The notes below the pieces were generated by a model that was not told the DNA's origin, did no database searches, and saw only the letters and a list, made by a program, of their open reading frames with translations. Made by a program: the position numbers and the translations under genes. Shown here one piece after another: positions 1 to 10,608 of a stretch of DNA of 17,426 nucleotides (positions are counted from its first letter, which is position 1; the number at the start of each line of letters is the position of its first letter). Source of the DNA: Lojkania enalia (Eukaryota; Ascomycota; Dothideomycetes; Pleosporales); assembly GCA_010094045.1 (NCBI GenBank), contig ML986647.1:2948-20373 (forward strand), read 5' to 3'.

Positions 1-1
1 T

Positions 2-604
2 AGAATAGAGTATCTATACCGGTTTAGTAAAATCGTTGTAGAAGTTAAAAAGCTGAAGAAGCTAGTTTTAGAGGTAAGAGAGATGTAGGGAGATATTAAA
101 GAGTAACTTAATATTACAGCTTATAAAATAATAGGAGTAAATATATTTAAGGAAAAGGAATATTTTAAAGATAATATATATTTAGAAGAATATAAAGCTT
201 TAAACTAGAAATAATATATAGTTAAATACTAGTACTATTAAAATATATTTAGAGTACTTAAATAGTAAAGATTAGATAAAGATTACTAACTAATTAAATA
301 GTAATAGTATTTCTTAGAATAGAAGTATAAGATATATAGTAAATAGGTAAAGGCCGCTTATACCTAAGAACTATAGATAAGATATAGTATAGATAGATGT
401 CCGCTATATAGAGAAGAGAAGAAGAAGGTAGAGTTCTTCCTATTTTAGTTAAAAAACTAAGTAGCCCCTAAGGTAATAGCTATATTAAAGAACCGGATAA
501 GAAAGCTGTTAGAAGAGTTACTAGTATAGTACTTTTATATATAGTACTCTAAGTAGAATTTAATAGAAGAAAGCTTAGAGTACTACTTAATAGTAGAACT
601 TTAG
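2..604 (+). pseudogene. Gag-like remnant of the Gypsy element (5' truncated by window)
   Basis: Reading frame 2 from the window start is a charged, largely helical sequence rich in Lys, Glu, Leu and Gln-derived stops. It precedes and overlaps the pol frame in the place where gag should be. It opens with a lysine/valine/leucine-rich stretch resembling a coiled coil. I saw no CCHC zinc knuckle; one Cys-Pro pair is visible near 398. Pol lies in frame 1, so a gag-to-pol change would be a -1 shift in an overlap of roughly 559-604. The stops are TAA/TAG as expected from RIP. Identity as gag rests on position and composition, not on a recognised motif, and the frame assignment is weaker than for pol. 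Confidence 0.5.
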
Positions 605-3600
605 ATATATTTATATCAGCGTAATAGGTTTATAAGAATAATATAGAATAGAGGGAAAAAGTAGTACCTTATAGAATATACCTAGTAGACGATAAGTTAA
701 TAGACTATAATAGAGAAGTTGTATTAATAGAAATTAAGAAGTAAGCGCTTAATGTTGTAAGATATATTAATATAAGAAGTATTAATATTATAAACCAAGG
801 AAAATTTAATATATTACTAGGTATAAACTAGCTAGCTAAATATAATTCTAGAGTAGATTAGTAGTAAGAGATAGTTTATAGGCTATAGAGCCGCTCTAAA
901 ACGGAACGGGTAGTAGGATAGTATAGGGTAAGGTGTTCCTCGGGTCTACAGTTAATATAGAGAGTATTAGTAACTATAATAGCTAGATATCTTAAGAAGA
1001 TAAAATAGATGCTAGATATTATCGTAGTTTAAAAAGTATATAAAGAACTATAAGACAATAGTATATTTTAAGAAATTTAAGAGGATTATAGCGAATTTAC
1101 AGGGCTATATAAATAAGTAGAGAATAGAGAATTACCCAAATACAAGGAGTATAACTATAAGATTATTATTAAAGATAAAAAGAAACTAAAACCTAGTCTA
1201 ATATATAATTTAAACTGAGAATAAAGAGAAGAATTTAAAAAGTACATCTAAAAGAATTTGATAAGAGAGTATATATAACTAAGCTAGAGTAAAATAGTAT
1301 TACTAATACTATTCATACCTAAGAAGAACAGTAAACTAAAATTATATATAAACTATAGACAACTAAATAATATAACTAAGAAAAATAGATATCTATTATC
1401 TAGGATAATAGAACTTATAAGTTAATTATAAAAAGCTAAATAGTTTATAAAGTTTAATATAAGAGAAGAATACTACCAAATTCGAATAAAGAAAGGCTAT
1501 AAATAGAAAACGGTATTTAAGATAAGAGAAGGTCTCTTTAAATATCTAGTAATACTATTTAAACTTATAAATATACTAGTAATCTTCTAAACGGTTATAA
1601 ATAATACGTTAAAAGAATACCTAGATATATTTATAATAGTATATTTAGATAATATTCTAGTCTATATAAATAGATTGCTAAGAGAGTATAAGGAATATAT
1701 TAGAAAAGTATTAGTAAAACTATAAGAGTATAAGTTATTTATAGCCCTAAAAAAATATAAGTTTTATAAAATAGAAATAGAGTTTTTAGGATTCTAGATA
1801 TCTAGAGACGGTTTTAAAATAGAATAAAAGAAGGTTAAAGTAATACTAGAATAGCTAGTACCTATCTTAGTTAAATAAATCTAGTCCTTTTTAGGCTTCG
1901 CGAATTTCTATAGAAAATTTATAAGCGGGTACTCTAGAGTAGTAGCACCCTTAATAGAGATTATTAAGAAAAAAAAAGGGTTTAAATAGTAAGAAGTATA
2001 GTAAAAAGCTTTTAAAGAACTAAAAGCCTACTTTACTTTAGTATTAATACTAAGGATATTAGACTTAGAGAAGTAATTCTAAGTAGAAACTAATACTTTA
2101 GATAAAGTAATAGGCGCTTATTTAAGTTAGTAAGATAAAGATAGAAAGTAGAGGCTATAAGCCTACTTTTTAAGAAAAATAAAACTAGAAAAACTTAACT
2201 ATAATATATACAATAAGGAACTATTAGTAATAGTTAAAGTATTAAGAGAATAGCGAGTATATTTAGTAGGAACTAAATATCTATTTAAAGTCTAAATAGA
2301 TTATAAAAATCTTATATATTTTATAATAATAAAAGAACTTATAAAAAGATAAATATAATAGGTAGAATAACTAGTAGACTATAACTTTAAGATAACATAC
2401 TAGAAAGGGTTAGAAAATATAGTTATAGACGTACTAAGTTGTAGAGCCAACTATATAACTAAAGAAAAGTATAAAAGAGACGTAATCCTAAAATAAGAAT
2501 TAGATAGGTCTCTTATATATAACTACTTATAAGTCGCCTAAGTTATAAAACTAACTATACTAGAGTAAACTTAGTAGTAAAAGCTAAGAAATATATAGAT
2601 AGTAGAGTAATATTTAATAAGTAGTAAAGAAGTAAAAGTAATTAAAAATATAACTTAGAAACAATTATATATATATTTATATATATATTAGTAGATAATA
2701 AAAGAATTATATAAATCGCTAGAATAGGAATATCTAGGAGTATTAGAAATAGAATAAAGGCTAAGGAAGAGTTTTACTCTTACTAATATAAGAAGAGAAG
2801 TATAAGATATACTCTATAAGTATTTAGAATACGGAAAGAATAAAACTATAAGATATAAGCTTTATAAATTTATATAGCTATTAGAAGCACCTAAAGAACT
2901 ATAGAAATAGATTATAATTAATTTTATAACTAAATTACTAGAATTAATAGAACTAGGGTTAAAAAGAAAATATAATATAATTATAAATATAGTAGATCGG
3001 TTAATAAAATATATATATTTTAGACTAGTATTAGAAATAATAATAGTACCTAAACTAGCGTATAAGTTATTATATATAATATTTATAGAGTATAAAATTC
3101 TAAAGTATATTACTTTAGATAGAGATAAGTTATTTATATTTAAGTACTAGTAGGGATAGATAGAAAAGATTAGAATCTAATAATAGATGTTAACTAGCTT
3201 CTACCTATAAATAGATAGTTAGATAGAATAAGTTAACTAGAATCTAGAAACGTATTTAAAAATATATATTAATAAATAACAAAATAATTAAATTAAACTA
3301 TTATCTATAGTATAGATAGCTTATAATAAAATAACCTAGAGTACTATAAGGACTATACTCTTTAAAGCTAACTATAAATAGAAAGCTATTATATATTAGA
3401 AATAGAATAAAAACGTACCTCTAGTTCTACTAGTAGATTAGAAAGCTAAAGAAATAAAGGAAATCTATAATTAGCTTAAGAAAAAGATTTAGTTAAGAAA
3501 CTTTAGAATAGTAGAATAGGCTAATAAGTTAAGGATTAAGAGACTAACTTTTAAAGAAGGGGGTAAAGTTTTCCTATTAACAAAAAACTTAAAGACTAAG

Positions 3601-3966
3601 AGACCTATAAAAAAGTTAGATTATAAGAGAATAGAACTATTTTTAATTAAAGAATAGGTTAGACCTATAAATTTTAAACTAAAGTTACTAAGTAATATAA
3701 AAATACACCCGGTATTTTATAAGTTAAAATTAGAACTAGTATTAGATAATATACTACTATAAGAAACTATTAATATAGAACTAGAATAGGAATATAAAGT
3801 AGAATATATACTAGTAAGAAAGCAGTTCGGACGTTAGTAGAAGTATCTAGTAAAGTAGAAAAGATACTTATAGGAGAAAAGTTTATAGGAGCTAGTATAG
3901 AACCTAACCAACTATACTACAAAGCTAAAGGAGTTTTACTAGAAGGCTAGAATAATAGGTTATTAA
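559..3966 (+). pseudogene. pol: Ty3/Gypsy Pol polyprotein, RIP-inactivated (PR-RT-RH-INT-chromodomain)
   Basis: One frame (frame 1) runs about 3.4 kb with in-frame TAA/TAG codons but no net frameshift. Aspartic protease: the active-site Asp triad reads LNSRT at 586-600, with ILLG at 811-822. Reverse transcriptase, about 1186-1860: LYINYRQLN at 1342-1368, and the YLDD box reads YLDN at 1642-1653. The [11 protein letters not shown] segment follows at 1888-1920. RNase H, about 2083-2460: its first Asp is Asn at 2092, while the KELL Glu near 2218 is kept. Integrase: the first catalytic Asp is Asn at 2920, Asp at 3118 and Glu at 3226 are kept, with D-x35-E spacing. A GPY/F-like segment and a chromodomain (about 3790-3945, YLVK motif) follow, ending at TAA 3964-3966. 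In living elements Pol matures the polyprotein, copies RNA to DNA and integrates it, and the chromodomain directs integration to chromatin. This copy cannot work. Confidence 0.93.
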
Positions 3967-4090
3967 GTAAAGCCTAGTTAGAAAGTAATAGTAGTAGTAA
4001 TATAGAAGAAACCTCTTATAGAGAACTCGGAGCGGTAGTAGAGGGTACTTTAGACCTAGTAGACCTCCTCTTCTCTTCCTCCAACTTCTC

Positions 4091-4291
4091 CTACTCTTCT
4101 ATTAACTTTACCTCTTATTTTCTAAGATTTAGACTATACTCTTCTAGAGAATAGATATATTTTTTAGCACGTTCTAGGTAAAAAAGAGCTATATAATAGT
4201 AACGCGCAGATTTCTTAAAATAATAAATCTCCTCTTTCTTAGCAGCTACGAAATTTTAATAGATAGAGGTAGACTTCTTATAGGCCTTTAA
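4091..4291 (-). other. Antisense coiled-coil-like frame, unit 1 copy (degenerate)
   Basis: This is the unit 1 counterpart of the minus-strand frame at 5565-5765, at the same offset of 1474. It has the same Lys/Glu/Tyr/Leu-rich composition and ends at the same CTA (TAG on minus), but more codons are interrupted. Read on the plus strand, the same DNA would give a Pro/Ser/Thr-rich tail after the chromodomain, so the coding strand is uncertain. No family was recognised. Confidence 0.25.
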
Positions 4292-4599
4292 TATATTCGC
4301 TAGAAAACGGCGAAGGGTATCCTTAGTTAGAGAAAGATCGTAGGACAAACCCTAAGAAAAATATTCTCTATATATAGAAGAAAGAATAGTATTATTATAG
4401 TAGTTACAGTTTGTAGACTAATAGTTTATATAATAGTAAGATAGATCTATTATAACGCCTAGTAAAAGAATTAAGTAACTAGTATAATAGTTATAGGCAG
4501 AAGTATTTTCGCGTTAAACTTTTAGTATAGTAGAAAGAGAAAAGAAAGAAAAATAGGGCTATACTCGCGAGTTAAGTAGGACCTACTAGAATATATAAA

Positions 4600-4863
4600 G
4601 TACTAACCCTAGAACGGAAAAATATAGATATAGTATTATAGTATACCTACGTAGAATATGTTAGAAGCTAGAATAAGCTACTAGAAATAGTAGAATACTA
4701 TACCTAGATAAAATAGATAAGATAATAGATTAAAGAGCTTTAAGACGAATCTATAGAGGAAAGAGTAGGTATTATAAATATAGAACGCTAAGAGGTACTA
4801 CTTCTATAGCTAGAGTTTAATCTAATATTAGCTACTATATAAGTCGATTTAGACGAGGACTAA
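4600..4863 (+). other. Possible degenerate plus-strand frame ending in an acidic tail, unit 1
   Basis: An 88-codon stretch after pol reads as a charged, leucine-rich sequence. It begins near VLTLER and ends in an acidic Asp-Asp-Glu-Asp-like tail before TAA TAA. Interruptions are TAA/TAG only, but that is true of most frames here, so it is weak evidence. The matching frame in unit 2 keeps the same length and end. I recognise no family; it may be accessory sequence of the Gypsy element. Confidence 0.25.
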
Positions 4864-5164
4864 TAAAGTAATAATAGATAGAAGTATATTAAGAACTAAT
4901 TATTAAACAGCAAGTAGTAGAACTATAGAAACTAGAGAGATAATTAGCTAGATAATAAGATATGGTATAACCTATATATATAATAATAGTAGAAGTATTA
5001 GGTATAGTAGAATAGACCTAACGGACCTAATAGACCTAATAAACTAGGCTTAGTAGTCTTAGACCTAACTATATAAGATAGAAGATCTCTTTAATAGATT
5101 AAATCCTATATAGTTATTTTTATAGATTTATCTTATTACTATGTTAGACTTCTAAATATACTTA

Positions 5165-5440
5165 AGTAATATAAAAATACACCTAGTATTTTATAAATTA
5201 AAACTAGAACCAGCGTTAGATAATATACTACTATAAGAAACTATTAATATAGAACTAGAATAGAAATATAAAGTAGAATATATACTAGTAAGAAAGCAGT
5301 TTAGATATTAGTAGAAGTATCTAGTAAAGTAGGAAAGATACTTATAAGAGGAAAGTTTATAGGAACTAGTATAGAACCTAACTAACTATACTATAAAGCT
5401 AAAGGAGTTTTACTAGAAGGCTAGAATAATAGGTTATTAA
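5165..5440 (+). pseudogene. Second, orphan copy of integrase end plus chromodomain
   Basis: This repeats codons 3691-3966 of pol without the rest of integrase. It carries the KIH-like segment, the start of the chromodomain and the YLVK motif, and ends at the same TAA (5438-5440) as unit 1. The frame upstream belongs to the end of unit 1, so the copy has no start of its own and is a duplication by-product. A protein consisting of a chromodomain alone is not supported. Confidence 0.75.
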
Positions 5441-5564
5441 GTAAAGCCTAGTTAGAGAGTAATAGTAGTAGTAATATAAAAGAAGCCTCTTATATAGAAT
5501 TCGGAGTAGTAGTAGAGAGCGCCTTAAACCTAGCAGACCTTCTCTCCTCTTCTTCTAACTTCTC

Positions 5565-5765
5565 CTACTCTTCTATTAACTTTACCTCTCGTTTTCCAAG
5601 ATCTAGACTATACTCCTCTAGAGAACGGACGTATTTCTTAGTATGCTCTAGGTAAGAAAGAGCTGTATAATAGTAATACATAGATTTTTTAAGATAATAA
5701 ATCTCCTCTTTCTTAGTAGCTACGAAATCTCGATAGGTAGAGGTAGACTTCTTATAGGCCTTCAA
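5565..5765 (-). other. 66-codon open antisense frame, Lys/Glu/Tyr-rich, probably not a gene
   Basis: This is the longest uninterrupted frame I found in the window. It lies on the minus strand inside tandem unit 2. Its first codon is TTG, not ATG, so no fungal start supports it; the frame can be read further upstream (towards 5810) through leucine-rich codons. The TAG at 5565-5567 is probably a mutated CAG, because an acidic EKLEEEERR segment follows in frame. The peptide is rich in Lys, Glu, Tyr and Leu and looks helical or coiled-coil. Such a sequence could be a fragment of an antisense accessory frame of the Gypsy element. It could also be the complement of a Pro/Ser-rich Pol tail that survived by chance. 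I recognise no domain and assign no function. Confidence 0.3.
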
Positions 5766-6073
5766 TATATTCGCTAGAAAACGGCGAAGGGTACCCTTAG
5801 TTAGAGAAAGATCGTAAGATAAACTCTAAGAAAGATATTTTCTATATATAGAAGAAAGGGTAGTATTATTATAGTAGTTACAATTCGCAGACTAACAGTT
5901 TAAATAATAGTAAGACGGATCTATTATAACGCCTAGTAAAAGAATTAAGTAACTAGTATAATAGTTATAGGCAGAAGTGTTTTCGCATTAAACCTTTAGT
6001 ATAGTAGAAAGAGAAAAGAAAGAAGAATAGATCTATACTCGCGAGTCGAGTAGGACCTACCGGAATATATAAA

Positions 6074-6337
6074 GTACTAACCCTAGAATAGAAAAATATA
6101 GATATAGTACTATAGTATACCTATATAGAATATATTAGAAGCTAGAATAAGCTGTTAAAAATAGTAGGATACTATATCTAGATAGAATAGATAAGGTAAT
6201 AGATTAAAGAGCTTTAGAATAAACCTATAGAAGGGGAAGCGGGTATTATAAATATAGAACGCTAAGAGGTACTACTTCTATAGCTAGAGTTTAATCTAAT
6301 ATTAGCTACTATATAAGTTAACTCGGACGAGGACTAA
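6074..6337 (+). other. Possible degenerate plus-strand frame ending in an acidic tail, unit 2
   Basis: This is the duplicate of 4600-4863 at offset 1474, with the same length and the same end (Asn-Ser-Asp-Glu-Asp, then TAA TAA). The two copies differ mostly by transitions. Equal length over 264 nt shows no indel but does not prove coding. No function is assigned. Confidence 0.25.
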
Positions 6338-6639
6338 TAAAGTAATAACAGGTAGAAGTATATTAAGAACTAATTATTAGACAGTAAGTAGTAGGACTGT
6401 AGAAACTAGAGAGATAATTAGCTAGATAATAAAGTATAGTATAATTTATAATATATAATAATAGTAGAAGTATTAGATATAGTAAAATAGACCTAATAGA
6501 TCTAATAAACCTAATAAATTAGGCTTAGCGGTCTTAGACCTAACTATATAAGATAGAAGATCTTCTTAGTAGATTAAGTCCTATATAGTTATTCTCGTAA
6601 ATTTATCTCGTTACTATATTAAACTTCTAAATATACTTA

Positions 6640-7521
6640 TTATACTCGAAGACCCGGCGATCCTAATACTCTCTCTTTACTAAAGTTACTACCTCTAACC
6701 AATCTAATATAAATAAGCTCTAGTGCGTATATAACTATAGCGGCGGTTATTACGTATACTAGTAGTATATAGGTTAGTAACAATTTTATACGCTCTAAAT
6801 TTAATCTTAATTAATAGCTAAAATAGCTAGTAATATCTAACCTTCTTAATAGATTAATTAAAGTTAAGGTAGTTACTATATTATATTATAAGTAGGTAGG
6901 GTATAACTTCTTAGTAAAAATAGGCAACTTACTTAAGTAGGTAACTTGCTTATAAAATACGTTAAATAGAATTAATAAACTAAATAGTAGAATAATACTT
7001 ATAATACTATTTTAACTATAGATAAAATAATTAGATAATACTACTACTAATAGTATAACTTATATATAATAGTACTATATATAGTATAACCGGAGTATTA
7101 CTATTTATAGTAAACTATAGGTATAAACTAAAAACCTATAATACTCTAATTAAAGTAGTATTATAAATACTATAAATATAGAAACGAGTTAAGATTATTT
7201 AGCAAATATAAAACTTATTAAAAGAAGACTTCTAGTTCCTATAATATACTATAAAGATATATTATAATAAAAAATATAAATAACTACCTTACTTTAAAAA
7301 GAGAGAAAAAGTTTAGCTACTATAATAAAATATTTAAAGTAAATAACTAAGTAGTAAACTAGACTATTTTAAAATCGGACTATATAAAGTTAAAAAATAA
7401 ATATTACCTATAAACTATTAACTTAAATTACCTACAACTATAAAAATCTACCTAACTTTCTATATTATACTTATAGAAAAGGTATATTAAAATATTAAAT
7501 TAGTAGTATATAATATAGATA
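6640..7521. other. Unassigned AT-rich sequence between Gypsy duplication and transposon A
   Basis: This stretch starts where the second tandem unit ends and stops at the TA target of transposon A. It contains the orphan TIR at 6923-6962. The first part (6640-6922) would be internal to whatever element that TIR closed. I see no recognisable transposase, gag or pol motif in it. From 6965 to 7521 I see only AT-rich, TA-rich sequence with no gene. It is part of the older sequence into which A inserted and continues at 9398. Confidence 0.6.
6923..6962. repeat. Orphan pogo-type terminal inverted repeat
   Basis: Read on the minus strand from 6962, this begins ACGTATTTTATAAGCAAG. Two related units (AAGCAAGTTACCTACTT and AAGTAAGTTGCCTATTT) follow, spaced 17 bp apart. 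It is flanked outside by TA (6963-6964). The design matches the TIRs of transposons A-D: the same ACGTA end, TA flank and 17-bp period, but a different unit sequence. It would be the right end of an element extending left. No partner end was found in the window, so that element is truncated, interrupted by the Gypsy sequence, or continues beyond position 1. Confidence 0.5.
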
Positions 7522-7523
7522 TA

Positions 7524-7592
7524 ATGTACTATATAAGCGAGCTAATCACCTAAGCAAGCTAATTATAATACTAAGACTATACTAAAATCGCG
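7524..7592. repeat. Transposon A left TIR
   Basis: This 69-bp repeat has two copies of an AGCGAGCTGAT-like unit 17 bp apart (the second reads AGCAAGCTAAT) and pairs with 9327-9395. The mismatches seen are transitions, as expected from RIP. Confidence 0.9.
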
Positions 7593-7652
7593 ACTACTTT
7601 TCGCAAAATATTATACTTTCTTATATTCTATTATACTATATAGTATAGTAGC

Positions 7653-9305
7653 CTATTCTTCTATATTTATAGCATTATTTTTATACGTCCGTAAGTTATA
7701 TCTAGTCTTACTATACTACCTATAGCGCCTTTAAGTTAGCTAGCCTCTATTAACGCACGCTTTCTTTCTACTCTTCTTCCTATTAGTATAAGCGCTAAAC
7801 TCTTTTAGAGTAGTTAATTAAGTACCTTCTTTAATTATTAGGTTGCCTTTCTTCTATATATAATTTCTTTTATATAATTAATATTATATAGCAGCCTTAT
7901 TAGCTGTTTAAAGTTTAGTAACCTAAGTATATAATAGTATATTTTTATATATTATATATATAGCACCCTTTATAAACTATTTAAACGCCTCTACTATTAA
8001 AGTAGATAAATTATCTAGATACTTTTAAACTTTTAATCGAACGTATATAGATTAAATCCTAAATTCGATAGAATTACTTAGTATTTTTAACTCCTAAGGG
8101 GTATCTTTAACTGTAGAGGGTATTAGCATATATAGTTAAACTTCGATCTTTAATAGTATTATATCTAGGTTAAATAGAACTAGGCTAGCGCTTTAAAAGC
8201 TACCTAGAATATTACTCTTCGTAATTGCTACGTTAAAAGCTACTTTAAAATAGAATAAAAACTTAATTTTTATAATATAGTTAATATAACTGTATATTAG
8301 CTGCTCGACTTAGCACCTATATATAGTCTTTAAAGGTAAGATATAACCTATATCTAGTAGCTGTAATAGATACGACGAATATAGAGGTATATAGAGAGTA
8401 ATAATATTCTTTTCCTTATAGAGCTGCCTAAATTTAAGCAAGTCGTAGCTCTTATAGCTATTAAGAATCAGCAATTAATATATACTAATAGTACAATCCT
8501 TTATATATATATTAAAGTACTTTAACTACTTAATACTAATATTATTTATTATCTAGCCGTTATCAATAACCTATATAGTCTAGGTTAGTAGAATATCGTC
8601 TTCTTTATACTATATAGAGAGGTAGTAAGTACTTGTAAAGATAATAAAAGGTAGTATTATCTATCCTATCGCATTAATATCCTAGATAACTATAGTCTAC
8701 TTATAATTACCTAGCTGGAGCTGCTTTAGTTAATTCCGTCTCTTAGAGTTAGTAACTACTACTTCTATTAATATTACGTCTATTATAAAGCTTAATTTGT
8801 TAAAGTTATACGTATCTTTATTAATAATACTATACTTAGCCTTTATATTCTATATAAGGTAGAACCAGCCTTCTATAACCTTAGAATCCTCTTATTTAGC
8901 TCTTTAATAGTCGTACTTTTAATTAAATTTAACCGTAAGCTTAGGCGTACGTTTAATAAAGTTCTCTATCTAGTTCTTTCTAACCTAGCTAGTAGAGCGC
9001 GCAGCTAGCAGTAAATTAGCTATATTTTAAACAGTAGTAAGCTACGGCGGAAATCCTCTTATATCTAGATCTAGTATATACTAAACAATTACCTACTTCT
9101 TAGTCTTATTAAGCTTTATTAAATTAGGCTAGTAATCGTATTATAGAGCTATTCCTCGCCTTTATATACTAAATATACTTTAGAAGATATTATAAATTAA
9201 TATAACGCGACGTATAGTTAGTATCGCGTCTTATTAAAGAGCTTAAAATATAAGCTATATTCTAGCTTCTTTTTAAATTAATTCTACAGTTGTTAATTAT
9301 AGTAT
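7653..9305 (-). pseudogene. Transposon A transposase (pogo/Fot-type DDE), RIP-inactivated
   Basis: The frame is 551 codons with no frameshift against B and C. The likely start reads ATA (9303-9305), a probable mutated ATG, and the stop is TAG at 7653-7655. The order of parts is an N-terminal psq-type helix-turn-helix, a CENP-B-type DNA-binding domain, a DDE catalytic core and a C-terminal CCHC zinc knuckle. The first catalytic Asp (YNFNKL context) and the second (LLILNS context) are Asn, while the third (LLDIG) is kept. The knuckle near 7680-7720 reads RYRxY...RYNLRTY, with its Cys and His codons changed to Tyr. The enzyme would cut and join DNA at the TIRs in the nucleus. This copy has many internal stops and is dead. 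Confidence 0.9.
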
Positions 9306-9326
9306 AATATTATAAAGTATAATTAT

Positions 9327-9395
9327 CGCGATTTTAGTAGAGTCTTAGTATTATAATCAGCTCGCTTAGGTAATTAGCTCGCTTATATAGTACGT
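9327..9395. repeat. Transposon A right TIR
   Basis: This is the inverted partner of 7524-7592. It reads GCTCGCTTATATAGTACGT at the outer end, followed by target TA at 9396-9397. It contains two 17-bp-spaced units. Confidence 0.9.
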
Positions 9396-9397
9396 TA

Positions 9398-10263
9398 TAT
9401 AGAGAAGACTAGAAATAGGAAATTAAAAAAATAATAAGATATAAAATATAAAATAGTAAGTAGTATTATCTAATTAAATAGTTAAGAATAGATAAGTATA
9501 GAAACTTATAAAATAATACCTAAAAACTAGAAGAAAACCTTATCTCTATAGTATTATATATATATTATAAAAATTAAACTTATAAAGAAAATTTAAAGAT
9601 AGAGTAGTAGGATTAAATAATATTAGCTATATTATAGAAGGTAACTCTACTTTAGAAAGAAGATCTATCTTATAATCCGCCTCTTCCTCTTTCTTAAGCT
9701 GCTCCTATATATATTTATAACCCTCTATCTACCTATATTTTACTTATTCGCGAATCTTTTAAATATACTAAACCTTCGCTTAAACTACTACTACCTTACT
9801 ACTTACGTCCTCTAGTTAATCTAGAATCTTTTAATATTTCTCTTCAGCTAGTTAGAATTAGCAATCTAACTTCTTAACCTTCTTATTCTAATATTCTACT
9901 ACTATACGTAAATATTATAAATTAATAAAGGAATTAAAATATACGACTATTTTAAATATTATAGAAAATGTTATAGAACGACTATATACTAGACCGAAGG
10001 TATTTAAAATAGTATAATTACTTTAGAGTCTTCTTTTTATTAATTTTATATATTAGTTCCTTATAAGAATAATAAGAATAAAGTATTATAATTAAACTAG
10101 TAGAATTAATACGGTTAGCACAGCAATAGCAACTTAGTATAAAGTAGTAAAAAGGAGGTATTAGAGAAGTATATAAAGAACGTATAAGTAGCTCGCTAAC
10201 CCTACTATATAATCAAGAAGAATAGAATAACTTTTAGGCCGAGAGTTTATAGAGGGGGGATAG
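9398..10263. other. Unassigned AT-rich sequence right of transposon A
   Basis: This continues the older sequence interrupted by A. On the minus strand about 9640-9925 reads as a Lys/Glu/Leu-rich, coiled-coil-like frame (LAEEKY..ILD, EQLKKEEEAD), with stops where Gln or Trp codons could have been. I recognise no family, and such frames are easy to find in AT-rich DNA. A polypurine run, AGAGGGGGGA (10252-10261), closes the stretch just before the possible LTR. There is no RNase H or integrase motif that would make it the end of a retrotransposon. Confidence 0.45.
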
Positions 10264-10608
10264 TATTATAGATACCCTTATACTAGAATCTATTAAAGTA
10301 TAGGATTCTATATAGATAAGTAAGTAAAGCTAGTTATATAGACGGCTTAATAACTTAGTTAAAACTAAACTATTAAGCCTGCTTAGTCGCGAATTAACGA
10401 CTAAGTAAGAGGAATAGTAGGAAGACTAAATTATATTTAATAACCTTACGATTCTAACCTTTATAGCTTTTTATAGTTAACTTAAATATCTTTTATATAC
10501 TCTACATATATACTTCTATTATAAACCTATAAGAATAATCCTCTTATAGTATATAATTACTCTTAGTTATTACCCTATCCTATACCCGGCTAATTAGAGG
10601 CTGTTATA
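10264..10608 (+). repeat. Possible degenerate LTR (345 bp)
   Basis: A purine run (AGAGGGGGGA) is followed by TATTATAGATACCC, which could be a RIP product of a TGTTA... start. The stretch ends CTGTTATA, which could derive from CTGTNACA and is roughly the inverse of the start. TTTTTAATATAGG follows and loosely resembles a mutated TTTGGTAT-type primer binding site. The purine run on one side and primer-like sequence on the other give conflicting orientations unless two elements shared one LTR. No second copy is in the window, so this stays a weak call. Confidence 0.27.

Larger units (their letters stand above)
3691..5164. repeat. Tandem duplication unit 1 (Gypsy 3' end), 1474 bp
   Basis: Unit 1 begins inside the integrase/GPY-F part of pol (AGTAATATAAAAATACAC) and ends at ATATACTTA. 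Immediately afterwards the same AGTAATATAAAAATACAC restarts at 5165. The unit holds the end of integrase, the chromodomain and about 1.2 kb of post-pol sequence. It aligns with unit 2 at a constant offset of 1474 (1475 at the far end, one single-base indel). The differences I read are nearly all C/T or G/A transitions. The junction shares a short ACT(T)A preceding AGTAAT, so slippage or unequal exchange at a microhomology is possible. Confidence 0.92.
1..6639 (+). mobile_element. Degenerate Ty3/Gypsy chromovirus with tandemly duplicated 3' end
   Basis: The domain order protease, reverse transcriptase, RNase H, integrase, chromodomain on one strand defines a Ty3/Gypsy retrotransposon of the chromovirus lineage. 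The 5' LTR and the start of gag lie outside the window. I found no LTR pair: the sequence after the chromodomain does not recur upstream, although it recurs downstream as a tandem copy. Nearly all stops are TAA or TAG where CAA, CAG or TGG is expected, as RIP produces. The outer limit at 6639 is the end of the second tandem copy. Where the element itself ends, and whether an LTR is hidden in 3967-6639, cannot be settled by eye. The family call is confident; the right boundary is not. Confidence 0.85.
5165..6639. repeat. Tandem duplication unit 2 (Gypsy 3' end), 1475 bp
   Basis: This is the second head-to-tail copy of 3691-5164. It starts exactly where unit 1 ends and stops after ATATACTTA at 6639, where the sequence becomes unique. 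Each unit has its own set of transitions. For example, the chromodomain segment GTTCGGACG near 3825 in unit 1 reads GTTTAGATA in unit 2. The duplication therefore existed before at least part of the mutation. At about 1.5 kb the pair is long enough to be a RIP target by itself. Confidence 0.92.
7524..9395 (-). mobile_element. Transposon A: RIP-mutated pogo/Fot-like (Tc1/mariner superfamily) element, 1872 bp
   Basis: Both ends are present. They are about 69-bp inverted repeats starting ATGTACTATATAAGCGAG on the left and, on the opposite strand, ACGTACTATATAAGCGAG on the right. TA flanks each end (7522-7523 and 9396-9397), the target duplication of this superfamily. One transposase frame fills the minus strand. 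Size and organisation fit Fot1/pogo elements of ascomycetes. It belongs to the same family as B and C and is the only one of the three neither interrupted nor nested. It entered the unassigned sequence that runs 6965-7521 and continues at 9398. Confidence 0.93.

Noticed and set aside
5565..5765. 66-codon minus-strand frame as a functional small gene
   Set aside because: Its first codon is TTG, it lies in a RIP-mutated duplicated transposon, its sister copy is interrupted, and its stop is probably a mutated CAG.
6719..6775. Left partner of the orphan TIR at ATTACGTATACTAG
   Set aside because: Beyond ACGTA the sequence does not match, there is no 17-bp repeat, and the distance would leave no element.
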